64,000 bases of DNA from Thalassotalea_F euphylliae (GCF_042682785.1 NZ_JBHUIB010000001.1:1054001-1118000); one strand, 5' to 3'; shown: positions 41,034 through 50,490, counted from the stretch's first letter. Numbers and translations are program-made. Notes: generated from the letters alone by a model not told the origin.

Positions 41034-43241
41034 ATGAGCAAGCTACGAACCTTTACCCGCCGCGCCTTTCTCATTGGTACTACCGCTATTGCTGGTGGTG
41101 TGGCTTTTGGCACCTACAAGTACTTAACACCGGAAGACAACCCGCTACTTGATGACTTGAAAGCTGATGAAGCAGCGATCACACCCTTTGTGAAGATTGA
41201 CCAACATGGTGTAACTCTCATCACACCGCGTGCTGATAAAGGCCAAGGCGCCTACTCAATTCAAGCAATGCTGCTTGCAGAAGAGCTGGATATCGACCCT
41301 TATCAAGTGCGCACTTCACCCGGAAAACCCAGTGCGGCCTATTATAACGGTGCCGTATTGGATGAGGCGGCTCCCGGATTTGGGGATGTACTGGGTAAAT
41401 TGTTAGGTATGCAAATTACTGGTGGTAGCTCAACAGTACCCGATATGTATGAACGTATGCGTCTCGCCGGTGCTGTCGCAAGGGAAACCTTAAAGCAAGC
41501 TGCGGCAACTCTGTATTCCGTTGATATGGCAAAGCTTACGACTAAAAATGGTCAGGTACATTTACCCGATGGTAGAGCGATAAACTACAGTGAATTAGCA
41601 ACTGCTGCCGCGAATATCGCGCCTGTTAACGACGTTAGCCTTCGTCCACCCTCTTCATGGAAGTATTTAGGTAAGCCACATCAACGCACCGATATTTTGG
41701 CTAAATCTACTGGCACACAGGACTATGGTATCGATGTAACCTTTGACAACATGTTGTATGCGTCCGTGCGAGCAAATCCGGGCATAGGAGCAGGTGCAGC
41801 GTCTTTTGACGACACTAAAGCTAAGGCATTGCGCGGGGTTAAAAAAATATTACCGATAACCAATGGTGTAGCGGTAATTGCTGATAATACGTGGCGTGCG
41901 ATAAAAGCGGTCAACGCAATTGACATCACCTGGTCACCGGGGCCTTACCCTGAAAATTCAGCGCAAATGTGGCAGGTATTGGAGCAACATCTAACGCCTG
42001 AATTTGAAAATGTGGAGCGAAAAAACGAAGGGGATATCGCCAAAGCACTTTCTGTTGGCAACAGTAACGTCATTTCACACAGTTACCGCACACCCTATTT
42101 AGCACATGCTCCATTAGAGCCCATGAATGCAACAGTGCTAGTGACTGACAACAAAGTCGAAATTTGGACAGGTACACAAATACCACGCTTTGTCGTCAAT
42201 CATGTTGCGGAGTTAACTGGACTATTGAAATCCCAAATCCACCTTTATGCACAACCTATGGGAGGTAGCTTTGGCCGCCGGCTGGAGGATACCTACGTTT
42301 TGCAAGCCCTTGAAATTGCGCAGGCCATGAAAGGAACCCCGATAAAAATGACATGGTCTCGCGAAGAGGACATGCAGCATGATTACCCGCGTCCAATGAC
42401 CCTGGCAAAAGCGCAAGGTTCTGTCGAAAACGGCCAAGTTTCAGCAATGCAGCTTCAAATCGTATCGGCATCGTTGGTTGCCTCCTGGATGGGACGAATT
42501 GACTCTGCACCGCCTGGACCCGATGCCACGATTACAACGGGTGCTGATGACCAACCCTACGGTATTCCCCACTATCGAGTAACGGGTTACAAAGCGCCTG
42601 AAATGGTGCCAATCAGTTCTTGGCGTTCGGTGGGTGCTTCCCAAAACGGCTTCTACCACGAGTCTTTCCTTGATGAACTCATTACTGAAGCTGGTGCTGA
42701 TCCACTAAAAGAGCGGCTCAGATTGTGCAACGATGACATTGCCACTAAGGTGCTGGAAAAGCTTGGTGAAATAAGTCAATGGCAAGGACCTAAGCCTGCT
42801 GAAAACAAGGGCAGAGGTATCGCTATGACAAAATCATTTGGCGTACCGGTCGGTTTTGTGGTCGATGTCAGTTATGAAGCAAGCCGTATTCGAATTGATC
42901 ATGTGTATATTGTTGCCGATGTTGGCGCAGTATTAGACCCGATCAATATCGAGGCGCAACTCTCAGGTGGTGCCATATTCGGACTCGGGCATGCAATGAA
43001 CTGTGAATTGACGTATGAAAACTATGCACCAGTACAAACCAACTACCATCAATATCAAGCTATGAGAATCAATCAAGCACCTGACATAACGGTCCACGTA
43101 CTTGAAAATGGTGACGCCATCAAGGGAGCTGGTGAACCTGGTGTACCGCCAGCTGCACCAGCATTAGCAAACGCCATTTATGCAGCAACTGGCCAGCGTA
43201 TAAGGGAGTTACCCCTTAACAAAGCGATAACGTTTACCTAA
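41034..43241 (+). CDS. Tat-exported molybdopterin-binding large subunit (IorB-type)
   Basis: The protein has 735 residues. The N terminus TRRAFLIGTTAIAGG is a twin-arginine signal, so the cofactor-loaded enzyme is exported with its Fe-S partner. The body shows xanthine-dehydrogenase-family Mo-pterin motifs: PRADKGQGAYSIQ, APLEPMNATV, PMGGSFGRRLE, SWRSVGASQNGF and the C-terminal GAGEPGVPPAAPALANAI, which includes the catalytic Glu. The substrate may be an aldehyde or N-heterocycle. It directly follows the small subunit gene and ends in a bidirectional terminator. Confidence 0.9.
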   Translation: MSKLRTFTRRAFLIGTTAIAGGVAFGTYKYLTPEDNPLLDDLKADEAAITPFVKIDQHGVTLITPRADKGQGAYSIQAMLLAEELDIDPYQVRTSPGKPSAAYYNGAVLDEAAPGFGDVLGKLLGMQITGGSSTVPDMYERMRLAGAVARETLKQAAATLYSVDMAKLTTKNGQVHLPDGRAINYSELATAAANIAPVNDVSLRPPSSWKYLGKPHQRTDILAKSTGTQDYGIDVTFDNMLYASVRANPGIGAGAASFDDTKAKALRGVKKILPITNGVAVIADNTWRAIKAVNAIDITWSPGPYPENSAQMWQVLEQHLTPEFENVERKNEGDIAKALSVGNSNVISHSYRTPYLAHAPLEPMNATVLVTDNKVEIWTGTQIPRFVVNHVAELTGLLKSQIHLYAQPMGGSFGRRLEDTYVLQALEIAQAMKGTPIKMTWSREEDMQHDYPRPMTLAKAQGSVENGQVSAMQLQIVSASLVASWMGRIDSAPPGPDATITTGADDQPYGIPHYRVTGYKAPEMVPISSWRSVGASQNGFYHESFLDELITEAGADPLKERLRLCNDDIATKVLEKLGEISQWQGPKPAENKGRGIAMTKSFGVPVGFVVDVSYEASRIRIDHVYIVADVGAVLDPINIEAQLSGGAIFGLGHAMNCELTYENYAPVQTNYHQYQAMRINQAPDITVHVLENGDAIKGAGEPGVPPAAPALANAIYAATGQRIRELPLNKAITFT

Positions 43242-43289
43242 AGCCCGGCTTTGTTTTGACGGTGCCATTTATTGGCATCACACCAATAA

Positions 43290-43315
43290 AAAAGGCCTGT
43301 TTATACAGGCCTTTT
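43290..43315. terminator. Bidirectional terminator
   Basis: AAAAGGCCTGT and ACAGGCCTTTT form an 11-bp perfect stem around TTAT, with T runs on both strands. It lies between the convergent Mo-hydroxylase and BNR-repeat genes. Confidence 0.88.
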
Positions 43316-43333
43316 CTTTAAATGGACTATTTG

Positions 43334-46300
43334 CTATTCAGCAACAAACTCATCGTACGTTTTCACTTCAAATGGTTGACCTTCAGTGTCACTACCTTTC
43401 AAACCATTAATTGTGTCAGCTTGACCAGCCAAAATATCACCGTATTGCTTTTTAGCATCATCAAAACGGGTCGTTAGCAATGCTAAATTAGCCATTTCTG
43501 ATTTAGATGGCACTTCAAAGCCTTGTGTGACCTTACTGTATAAGTCAGCCAATTTTTCACGTAATTGCGGCTCTGCGCTGCCAACGTAGTTATCACCAGT
43601 AGTAATCACCAACGTTTCTTTTAACGTGTTTAACGCCTTTGTTAACGCGATGGCTTGCTCCCCTTCTTGCTTTTCAGCAAGCGCAATATGCTCATCTATT
43701 TGATAAACCAAGTACGCTAACTCTTGCGTCATATCGTAAAGTTTCATCGTCGTTTTATGTAACTTTTTACGGTCACGTTTCGACAATGGCGAGTCTGGGT
43801 CGGCAATAAGCTCAACTTTTGTCTCGTAGACTTCTTTACCTTTTGTCATGACAACATTGTAAACACCAGGGCTTACACGAGGCGCAGTGAACCCACCAAA
43901 CGTCCACGTTTTGCCTTTAGCAATTTTCGGCGGCTTTAAGTGATAGTTCCAATCAACAACATTGATGCCTTTCGCTTTACCTGCAGGTAGATCAGCAACC
44001 TTGTTACCCTCTTCATCAAATACTTCCAATTTAACTTTGCCAAAGATATGGCGTTTCTTCATAAAGTATTTAATTTGGGCGCTAGTTGAAGCGTTTTGAC
44101 CAACAAATTGTGTTTCAGTACTACCGCCGCCAAAACCATTTTCTTCGTTGATGATCGTCGGTTCAGATGCAAAGAAGTGAAACTTCTTGTTAAGTACATC
44201 ATCACTTAGCTCACGTAGTGGGCTAATGTCATCTAGAATAATGATTCCGCGTCCATGTGTACCAAGCACTAAGTCATTTGTCTGCTTTTGCAACTCAATG
44301 TAATGCACGGCAGTGGCAGGCATATTATTGGTAAAGCGTAACCAGTCCTGACCGCCATTCAAGGTAATGTACAAACCAAACTCTGTGCCTAAAAACAGTA
44401 AGTTAGGGTTTTCGTAATCTTCTTGAATATTACGTGCAAAACCTTTGATATTGTCTTTGGCAAGCGACGTCCAAGTTTTACCAAAGTCAGTGGTTTTGTA
44501 GACATACGTATTGCTGTCATTAGCGGTATGTCCATCAAACACGGCATAGGCTGTTCCTTTGTCGTGAACACTCGCTTCAATGTGGCTTACCCAAGTGTGT
44601 TTAGGTAAGTTAGGCACATTTTCAATAACATTTTGCCATTTTTTACCGCCGTTCTTGGTCACTTGTACGTTGCCATCATCTGTACCTACCCAGATAATAT
44701 CTTCGTCAAGACTAGATTCAGCAATGGTAAATATCGTTGAATGATTTTCTGCACCAGAATTGTCTACCGACAATCCACCTGACTCTAGCTGGTTTTGCTT
44801 CGCCGGGTCGTTTGTCGTCAAATCAGGAGAGATTTTTTTCCATGTGCTACCCATGTCTTCAGAGACGTGGACAAACTGACTCCCCATGTACAAGCGATCT
44901 GGCTCATTTGGACTCAATTCAATCGGCGCATTCCAGTTGAAACGTAATTTAGGGTCGCCTTTCTCTGGTAGCGGCTGAATCGTTTTCACTTGATTTAACT
45001 CAGTATTCAAACGCCAAACATTTTGTGCGCCTTGCATTTCTGAGTAAACAATGGGCTTAGTGGCATGTTTTAACACACGGAAGCCATCACCATAGCCAAC
45101 GCTATTCCAGTCTCTCGCTTCAACACCGCCAGGTGAAGAAGATGGGCCATACCATGAGCCGTTGTCTTGCAAGCCACCGTAAATGTTATACGGTTCAGCA
45201 TTATCAACACTGATGTGATAGAACTGCGATACAGGTATGTTTTCAACAATTTCCATTGTCGAACCACCGTCCCAAGTACGGTAAACACCGCCATCAGTCG
45301 CCACATACATGCGCTCTGAATCTTTGGGGTCAAACACAGCGTCATGGATATCGGCATGCATACGGCCTAAGTCTTTGAACGTTGCACCACCGTCACGGCT
45401 GATAGAACCAAACAAGCCACCTTTAACTAAAATATCAGGATTCTGCGGGTCAACAACAATGCGTGAAAAGTAGAAAGGGCGAACCACTAGGCCAAAGTCG
45501 CCGTTTAAGTGCTGCCAACTTTTACCGCCATCGTCAGAGCGATATAAACCTTTATCTTCGTCTTTTTCCGTCTCAAGTACAGAATAAAGTCGATTAGGAT
45601 CTGATGGCGCGACAGCCACCGCGATACGGCCTAATTTACCTTCAGGGAAGCCGTTGTGGATTTTATTCCACGTTTTACCGGCATCTGTCGATTTATATAA
45701 TGCGCTGCTCTCGCCGCCCGAGTTAAATGACCATGCCGTGCGACGAAACTCCCACATTGACGCGTAAAGCACATTCGGGTCGCTCGGATCCATCACCACG
45801 TCTGAACAACCTGTTGTTTCGTCGATATATAGCAGCTGTTCCCACGTATCACCGCCGTCAACAGACTTATAAACGCCACGCTGTTTGCTGTCTCCCCATA
45901 GGGCGCCAAGCACACCGACGTAAATTTCTTTACTGTTTTTTGGGTTTACCACAACACTACTGATACGCTCTGAACCTTCAAAGCCTTTCTGTGTCCAGTT
46001 TGCGCCGCCATCTTTACTGACGAATAAGCCATCACCAACAGAAACACTATTACGTGTCCAGATTTCACCGGTACCAACCCAAACGGTGTTATCTGGGTCA
46101 TTAGGGTCTAGCTCAATGGCACCTATCGATTGTGGATGCTCATCGAAAATCGGCTTAAACGTGGCACCACCATTAATACTTTTCCATACACCACCACCCG
46201 CAGCGCCGGCATAAATAATACGGCTATTGGTCGGATGCATTTCCAAATCACCAATGCGGCCACTCATCAGTGCCGGACCAACATGGCGGGCTTCTAAATC

Positions 46301-46396
46301 ACCAAATACGCTTTTACCTGTCAGTTTTTTAGCGTCAACAGGTAAAGCTGCAGCGCTCAAACCTAGCACTGCAGCACAAATCAATTTTAGATTCAT
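43334..46396 (-). CDS. Secreted BNR/VPS10-type beta-propeller protein
   Basis: From the ATG at 46396 (AGG upstream) the protein has 1020 residues; a TTG two codons earlier is less likely. A signal peptide (about 1-22) is followed by two sortilin/VPS10-like beta-propellers (about 35-710). At least nine Asp-box motifs are visible, for example SKDGGANW, SVDGGDTW, STDAGKTW, SDDGGKSW, SRDGGATF, SEDMGSTW and TTDFGKTW. A beta domain and a helical C-terminal region (about 850-1020) follow. Such proteins are often labelled glycosyl hydrolases, but no catalytic residues can be assigned. It is downstream of the LolA-like gene with a 23-bp gap. Confidence 0.85.
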   Translation of the reverse strand: MNLKLICAAVLGLSAAALPVDAKKLTGKSVFGDLEARHVGPALMSGRIGDLEMHPTNSRIIYAGAAGGGVWKSINGGATFKPIFDEHPQSIGAIELDPNDPDNTVWVGTGEIWTRNSVSVGDGLFVSKDGGANWTQKGFEGSERISSVVVNPKNSKEIYVGVLGALWGDSKQRGVYKSVDGGDTWEQLLYIDETTGCSDVVMDPSDPNVLYASMWEFRRTAWSFNSGGESSALYKSTDAGKTWNKIHNGFPEGKLGRIAVAVAPSDPNRLYSVLETEKDEDKGLYRSDDGGKSWQHLNGDFGLVVRPFYFSRIVVDPQNPDILVKGGLFGSISRDGGATFKDLGRMHADIHDAVFDPKDSERMYVATDGGVYRTWDGGSTMEIVENIPVSQFYHISVDNAEPYNIYGGLQDNGSWYGPSSSPGGVEARDWNSVGYGDGFRVLKHATKPIVYSEMQGAQNVWRLNTELNQVKTIQPLPEKGDPKLRFNWNAPIELSPNEPDRLYMGSQFVHVSEDMGSTWKKISPDLTTNDPAKQNQLESGGLSVDNSGAENHSTIFTIAESSLDEDIIWVGTDDGNVQVTKNGGKKWQNVIENVPNLPKHTWVSHIEASVHDKGTAYAVFDGHTANDSNTYVYKTTDFGKTWTSLAKDNIKGFARNIQEDYENPNLLFLGTEFGLYITLNGGQDWLRFTNNMPATAVHYIELQKQTNDLVLGTHGRGIIILDDISPLRELSDDVLNKKFHFFASEPTIINEENGFGGGSTETQFVGQNASTSAQIKYFMKKRHIFGKVKLEVFDEEGNKVADLPAGKAKGINVVDWNYHLKPPKIAKGKTWTFGGFTAPRVSPGVYNVVMTKGKEVYETKVELIADPDSPLSKRDRKKLHKTTMKLYDMTQELAYLVYQIDEHIALAEKQEGEQAIALTKALNTLKETLVITTGDNYVGSAEPQLREKLADLYSKVTQGFEVPSKSEMANLALLTTRFDDAKKQYGDILAGQADTINGLKGSDTEGQPFEVKTYDEFVAE

Positions 46397-46419
46397 GTTC
46401 AATTTACCTGAAATGTGAA

Positions 46420-47184
46420 TTATTCAGCAGCTGGTGCTGTAGGGAAGTCAAATACCGCATTATCAACTGAAGGATTTAGCTCTACAGACTTAATAGTAAT
46501 TGGCGAACCACCCGGTTGACCTTTAATTTCACTCATGATCGCAAATGGGAAATATAAAGAATCAACTTCTTGGTAATCGCTAAACTTCATAATTTGCGTT
46601 GCGCCTTTCATTGGGCCAGAGTGAAGCTCAGTTTCTGTCATCACTAACACCATAGAGTCGGCATCAAAGTAGTGGTAAGACACATTAGGTACTTCTTTAC
46701 CTTCTAACTTTATTGGCTCTTGAGTTAATTTAATTTTGTATGCGTCAGCACCTTCAACAGTTTCGGTACCCACTAGCTCAGCAGTGTAACCTTTTGCTTT
46801 GTAGTCCATTAACGCGTCAGGGAAATCATTTGAGTTTAAGCTGAAGTTGTATGTGTCTTCTGCTGTGCTTTTTTCAGGCTTTAACGTCATCATGTTGATT
46901 GACCATAACGTTTCACCGTCGTAAACCGCTTGCTTGAAGTCTTTACCTTGTACCGAAAATTTTGTGTACGTTTTGCCAGAATCAAGATTGACGATTTCAA
47001 TTGGGAATTGCATTTGACCTTGTTGGAAATTTCCGGTCATTTTTACGCCCTTCAATTGCTTAAGCGCTTCTACACCACCAATATTTTCGTGGTATGTAGA
47101 GATAATTTCGTCAACCGACGTTGCCTGTGCAAATAGAGAGCTAGAAAGTAATGCTGTAGCAGCAAGTGACTTGAATAAATTCAT
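46420..47184 (-). CDS. Periplasmic LolA/LolB-fold (outer-membrane-lipoprotein-sorting-like) protein
   Basis: The ATG at 47184 has AAGGA upstream and gives 254 residues with a signal peptide (MNLFKSLAATALLSSSLFAQA). The mature protein has the half-barrel pattern of the outer-membrane lipoprotein-sorting family: VDEIISTYHENIGG, GVKMTGNFQQGQMQFPIEI and YHYFDADSMVLVMTETE. It is not the housekeeping lolA, being larger and lacking its context. It is probably the first gene of a two-gene operon with the secreted BNR-repeat protein. Confidence 0.8.
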   Translation of the reverse strand: MNLFKSLAATALLSSSLFAQATSVDEIISTYHENIGGVEALKQLKGVKMTGNFQQGQMQFPIEIVNLDSGKTYTKFSVQGKDFKQAVYDGETLWSINMMTLKPEKSTAEDTYNFSLNSNDFPDALMDYKAKGYTAELVGTETVEGADAYKIKLTQEPIKLEGKEVPNVSYHYFDADSMVLVMTETELHSGPMKGATQIMKFSDYQEVDSLYFPFAIMSEIKGQPGGSPITIKSVELNPSVDNAVFDFPTAPAAE

Positions 47185-47334
47185 GACGCATCCTTGTTTA
47201 TAGTTTTTTATGTGTGAGTAAAAACTCCGCACCACTTCGTGAGAAGCTCTTACCCTGTGCTAAAACTTAGCCTAACAAAATGTAAACGTTTTGTTAATGT
47301 AAATTCTAACGAGATTCAGAAACATGATAAGGAC

Positions 47335-47739
47335 CTAAAACTTTGACTGTGGTTTGAATCGTTTGTTACTGGCAATTTTAAGAATACGCAGAAAATTAGG
47401 ACATTCGAGATGACTGGGTGCCTGACATTGCGCGGCATGTCTTAGTCCATCTCGCATAGCGGTCAGCTGCTTAATTTTTTTATCCAATTCGTTAGCCTTG
47501 GAAGACAGTAATTCACGGTCTATGTTGGGGCCACTGTCAGTGAACATCTCATGAATTTCATCAAGCGAAAAACCAGCAGCAATACCCAATGAAATGAGCG
47601 ATAAGCGCTCAATCACATTTTGATGAAACTGGCGACGAATACCCTGCCGGCCAATCGAACTAATCAATCCTTTTTTTTCATAAAAACGCAGTGTATGAGC
47701 CGCAATACCTGAGACCTTTGCTACTTCAGCAATATCCAT
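47335..47739 (-). CDS. MerR-family transcriptional regulator
   Basis: The ATG at 47739 with AGGA upstream gives 134 residues. The N-terminal winged helix-turn-helix reads IAEVAKVSGIAAHTLRFYEKKGLI, and the dimerisation coiled coil covers about 80-115. The C-terminal CQAPSHLECPNFL holds two cysteines, a pattern of a MerR subfamily that may sense metals or electrophiles. It lies divergent from tpm across a MerR-type operator, which it very probably binds. The effector is unknown. Confidence 0.88.
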   Translation of the reverse strand: MDIAEVAKVSGIAAHTLRFYEKKGLISSIGRQGIRRQFHQNVIERLSLISLGIAAGFSLDEIHEMFTDSGPNIDRELLSSKANELDKKIKQLTAMRDGLRHAAQCQAPSHLECPNFLRILKIASNKRFKPQSKF

Positions 47740-47769
47740 AATCAATCCTCACATTCCTTAAAAAGGATG

Positions 47770-47800
47770 TTGACTTGAAGTCGACTTCAAGTTGTATGGT
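47770..47800 (+). promoter_or_regulatory. MerR-type promoter/operator of tpm
   Basis: A -35 box TTGACT (47770-47775) and -10 box TATGGT (47795-47800) are separated by 19 bp, the long spacer that MerR activators untwist. A perfect 20-bp palindrome ACTTGAAGTCGACTTCAAGT (47773-47792) lies in the spacer. This drives tpm rightwards; predicted start is near 47807. Confidence 0.85.
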
Positions 47801-47869
47801 AGTAGCTCATATGTTGGCAAACAAGATTGTTAGCGCAACTTTCACACATATTTATAGAGGACGACAAAG

Positions 47870-48508
47870 ATGGAACATGCGTTTTGGCACAATATCTGGG
47901 CAACCAATGAGATTGGCTTTCACGAAACAAACCCAAATGCACTTTTGCAGTCACATTTATCAACGATTGCCCAATCACCACATTCTCGAATATTTCTGCC
48001 TCTATGTGGCAAAACGGGGGATATAGGCTGGCTGTTATCACTAGGCTATGCCGTTGTTGGCGCAGAGCTAAGTGAACTTGCTATTAGACAATTATTTGAA
48101 GAACTAGCGCTAACACCTGAAATATCAGAACACGGTCAATTAAAACGCTACGCCGCGGAAAAGTTAGTCATATGGGTGGGTGATATCTTTACATTAACCG
48201 CTGAGCAATTGGATTATGTTGACGCTATTTACGACCGAGCAGCTATCGTAGCCCTGCCAGCAGAAATGCGTATCGCGTATAGCCAACATCTTATAACGCT
48301 AACGAAACACGCGCCACAACTTATCGTCACGTATGAATATGACCAGCCAGATTATCCTGGACCACCTTTCTCTATTAGTGAGCAAGAAATTTATGCTCAC
48401 TATCGAAATGCATATCAAATCACGCAACTTGCACACGAAAAAGTGCCTGGTGGCCTGAAAGGACTATTTCCTGCCACCACGTCTGCCTGGCAATTATTGC
48501 CAAGTTAA
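47870..48508 (+). CDS. tpm: Thiopurine S-methyltransferase family protein
   Basis: The protein has 212 residues, the normal bacterial TPMT size. SAM-binding motifs are FLPLCGKTGDIGWLLSLGY, VVGAELSELAI and DAIYDRAAIVALP; the C terminus GPPFSISEQEI is also typical. Bacterial TPMT methylates thiols and detoxifies tellurite and selenium oxyanions (established in Pseudomonas). AGAGG lies 9 bp before the ATG. Its stop abuts that of the convergent lysR gene. Control by the divergent MerR protein is inferred from the operator. Confidence 0.92.
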   Translation: MEHAFWHNIWATNEIGFHETNPNALLQSHLSTIAQSPHSRIFLPLCGKTGDIGWLLSLGYAVVGAELSELAIRQLFEELALTPEISEHGQLKRYAAEKLVIWVGDIFTLTAEQLDYVDAIYDRAAIVALPAEMRIAYSQHLITLTKHAPQLIVTYEYDQPDYPGPPFSISEQEIYAHYRNAYQITQLAHEKVPGGLKGLFPATTSAWQLLPS

Positions 48509-49417
48509 TCAAGACCACTGTTTCATCGCTTTTTCTTGAAGAAAGTCGATCAGTACACGCACTCGCTTTGCACGTTGTGCGTGTTGAACAAAATACACGT
48601 AGAGGCCCGGATACGTAAACCAGTAATCCTCTAACACAGGGATTAATTTACCTGATGTAAGCTGATGCTTAACCATGGGCTCAATAAGTCGGCCAATACC
48701 CAGCCCTTTGGCTGCGGCATCTACCATCACATCCGTGTCATTCGAAATCAGCGCTGACTCCATATCTACCAGCAGTTCTTCGCCATCATTATTTAGTCGC
48801 AAAGGCGCAATTTGGTTGGAGGCAATAAATCGATATTGCACCATTTTATGGTTATGGAGGTCATTAGGTGTTTCTGGCAGGCAATGCTTTTCAGCGTATC
48901 CTTGAGAAACAAACATGGCATCACGCATCGCGGGTGTAAGTTGTCTAGCAACCATTCCTTCAGCAATCCTGTCGCCAAAGCGGATGCCTACATCAAACCC
49001 TTCTTTGATGATGTCTTCGGCTTTATCGGAAATTGAAATTTCCAAGGTGATTTCTGGGTAACGCTGACAAAATTCTGCGTAAATAGGTGCCAGAAAAAAC
49101 TGGTAGGCAAAACGTGGGGTTGTTATACGAACATGCCCCGACGGTACCTGACTGAGATCACCCACATTTTCCAATGCACTATCAATATCAAACATCGCAG
49201 ACTGTGTTTGAGCAAACAATTGGTGACCAGCTTCAGTCAACTCGATACGACGGGTTGTACGCGTAAACAACGGTAAACCCAAGTGTGACTCAAGCAATTT
49301 TAGTGACTGGCTAACTGATGCGGGGGCTATTTCAAGTTGCCTAGCAGCACCTGAAATTGACCCTTCACTCACAATACAGTGAAATGTTGCCAGTTGATTG
49401 TACGTTGCGCCTTTCAT
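48509..49417 (-). CDS. LysR-family transcriptional regulator
   Basis: The ATG at 49417 with AAGG upstream gives 302 residues; a GTG at 49438 is open but has no site. An N-terminal winged helix (YNQLATFHCIVSEGSISGAARQLEIAPASVSQ) is followed by a periplasmic-binding-protein-like effector domain (about 90-295). The sequence type (GHVRITTPRFAYQFFLAP, GFDVGIRFGD) is the CrgA/AaeR-like group. It is divergent from the flavodoxin-fold oxidoreductase gene, with two inverted repeats between them. Confidence 0.88.
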   Translation of the reverse strand: MKGATYNQLATFHCIVSEGSISGAARQLEIAPASVSQSLKLLESHLGLPLFTRTTRRIELTEAGHQLFAQTQSAMFDIDSALENVGDLSQVPSGHVRITTPRFAYQFFLAPIYAEFCQRYPEITLEISISDKAEDIIKEGFDVGIRFGDRIAEGMVARQLTPAMRDAMFVSQGYAEKHCLPETPNDLHNHKMVQYRFIASNQIAPLRLNNDGEELLVDMESALISNDTDVMVDAAAKGLGIGRLIEPMVKHQLTSGKLIPVLEDYWFTYPGLYVYFVQHAQRAKRVRVLIDFLQEKAMKQWS

Positions 49418-49438
49418 GTATTTTTGCCTTATCAGCAC

Positions 49439-49486
49439 ATTATTAGGTTTATCCTAATAATTTTTTAGAAAAACCTCATCTAAAAA
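49439..49486. promoter_or_regulatory. Two inverted repeats between lysR and the oxidoreductase gene
   Basis: The first repeat is ATTATTAGG and its complement separated by TTTAT (49439-49461). The second is TTTTTAGA / TCTAAAAA separated by 9 bp (49462-49486). Adjacent dyads of this type between divergent genes fit recognition and activation sites of a LysR regulator. Confidence 0.65.
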
Positions 49487-49548
49487 TTAACAGTAATAGT
49501 GACTACTATATCCGTATTGAATAAGTCACATGATTTACGAGGTTAGAT

Positions 49549-50490
49549 ATGAGCAAGGTACTAGTCATTTCAGGACACCCAAATTTAGCGTCTTCTTACA
49601 CAAATTCTAGTATTTTAACTGCCCTATCAGCAGAGGTTTCAGATATAGAAATTCGTCATCTCGATCAGCTGTATCCCGACTACCAAATCGATGTTGCAGC
49701 TGAACAGGCGGCTTTGCTATCTGCCGATACTATCGTTTTCCAGTTTCCTTTTTACTGGTACTCAGTACCTGCACTACTGAAAAAGTGGTTAGACGATGTA
49801 TTCGCCTACGATTTTGCATACGGCTCAAAGGGCGACAAGCTAAAAGGCAAAAATCTTATTCTGTCTTTCACCATTGGTGGCCCCGAAGAGTCATACGATC
49901 CGTTGGGATATAACCATTACCCTATCGAAGAACTGATTAAACCACTGAAGCAAACCGCCTATTTAGCTGGACTGAATATGCTGCCTTCAATATATACCCA
50001 TCGCATGGTGTTTATTCCTGGTGTGTACAACACCCAAGAAGATGTTGAAAAGCGCGCTCTAAACCATGCAAGCCGGTTAATTGATACCCTAAATGTATTA
50101 GCTAATTCAGCAGAAACACGCATTAAAAAGTTCGTTGCCGATTGGTTTGCAGAGTTCGATCAGCTGCCAGACAGCGATTCGTTTTTCCTAGCCAAACTTG
50201 CCGAAGACATCAACTGGGTAATGCCCGATGGCGCCTTCAAAGGCCATGCAGGGTTCAAGGACTGGTACGCCATCGCAAAACAAACCTTTCAGCCAGGATG
50301 TGATCATCAAGTAGAGCAAATTGATGTTGAGAAAACCAACGAAGGCTTCGAAGTAAACTTGCGCATACGCCTAATTGCGCAATCCCTCTGTGGAGATGAC
50401 ATCAACATGTTGGTCAATGAAACGTGGCAAATGACTGAGCAAACTGACAAAGGCTTAATCATTCATGACTATCAAGTGACCGCGATTTAA
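49549..50490 (+). CDS. Flavodoxin-fold NAD(P)H oxidoreductase fused to a SnoaL-like domain
   Basis: The protein has 313 residues in two parts. Residues 1-185 are a Flavodoxin_2 (MdaB/NQO1-like) domain: VLVISGHPNLASSYTN, VFQFPFYWYSVPALLKKWLDDVF and FTIGGPEESYDP. Residues about 200-313 are a SnoaL/NTF2-like cone domain (IKKFVADWFAEFDQL, MPDGAFKGHAGFKDWY, VNETWQM). Plain MdaB-type quinone reductases are about 190 residues, so the fusion is notable. It probably reduces quinones or other electrophiles with FMN/FAD, with the cone domain binding a small hydrophobic ligand. GAGG precedes the ATG. Confidence 0.85.
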   Translation: MSKVLVISGHPNLASSYTNSSILTALSAEVSDIEIRHLDQLYPDYQIDVAAEQAALLSADTIVFQFPFYWYSVPALLKKWLDDVFAYDFAYGSKGDKLKGKNLILSFTIGGPEESYDPLGYNHYPIEELIKPLKQTAYLAGLNMLPSIYTHRMVFIPGVYNTQEDVEKRALNHASRLIDTLNVLANSAETRIKKFVADWFAEFDQLPDSDSFFLAKLAEDINWVMPDGAFKGHAGFKDWYAIAKQTFQPGCDHQVEQIDVEKTNEGFEVNLRIRLIAQSLCGDDINMLVNETWQMTEQTDKGLIIHDYQVTAI

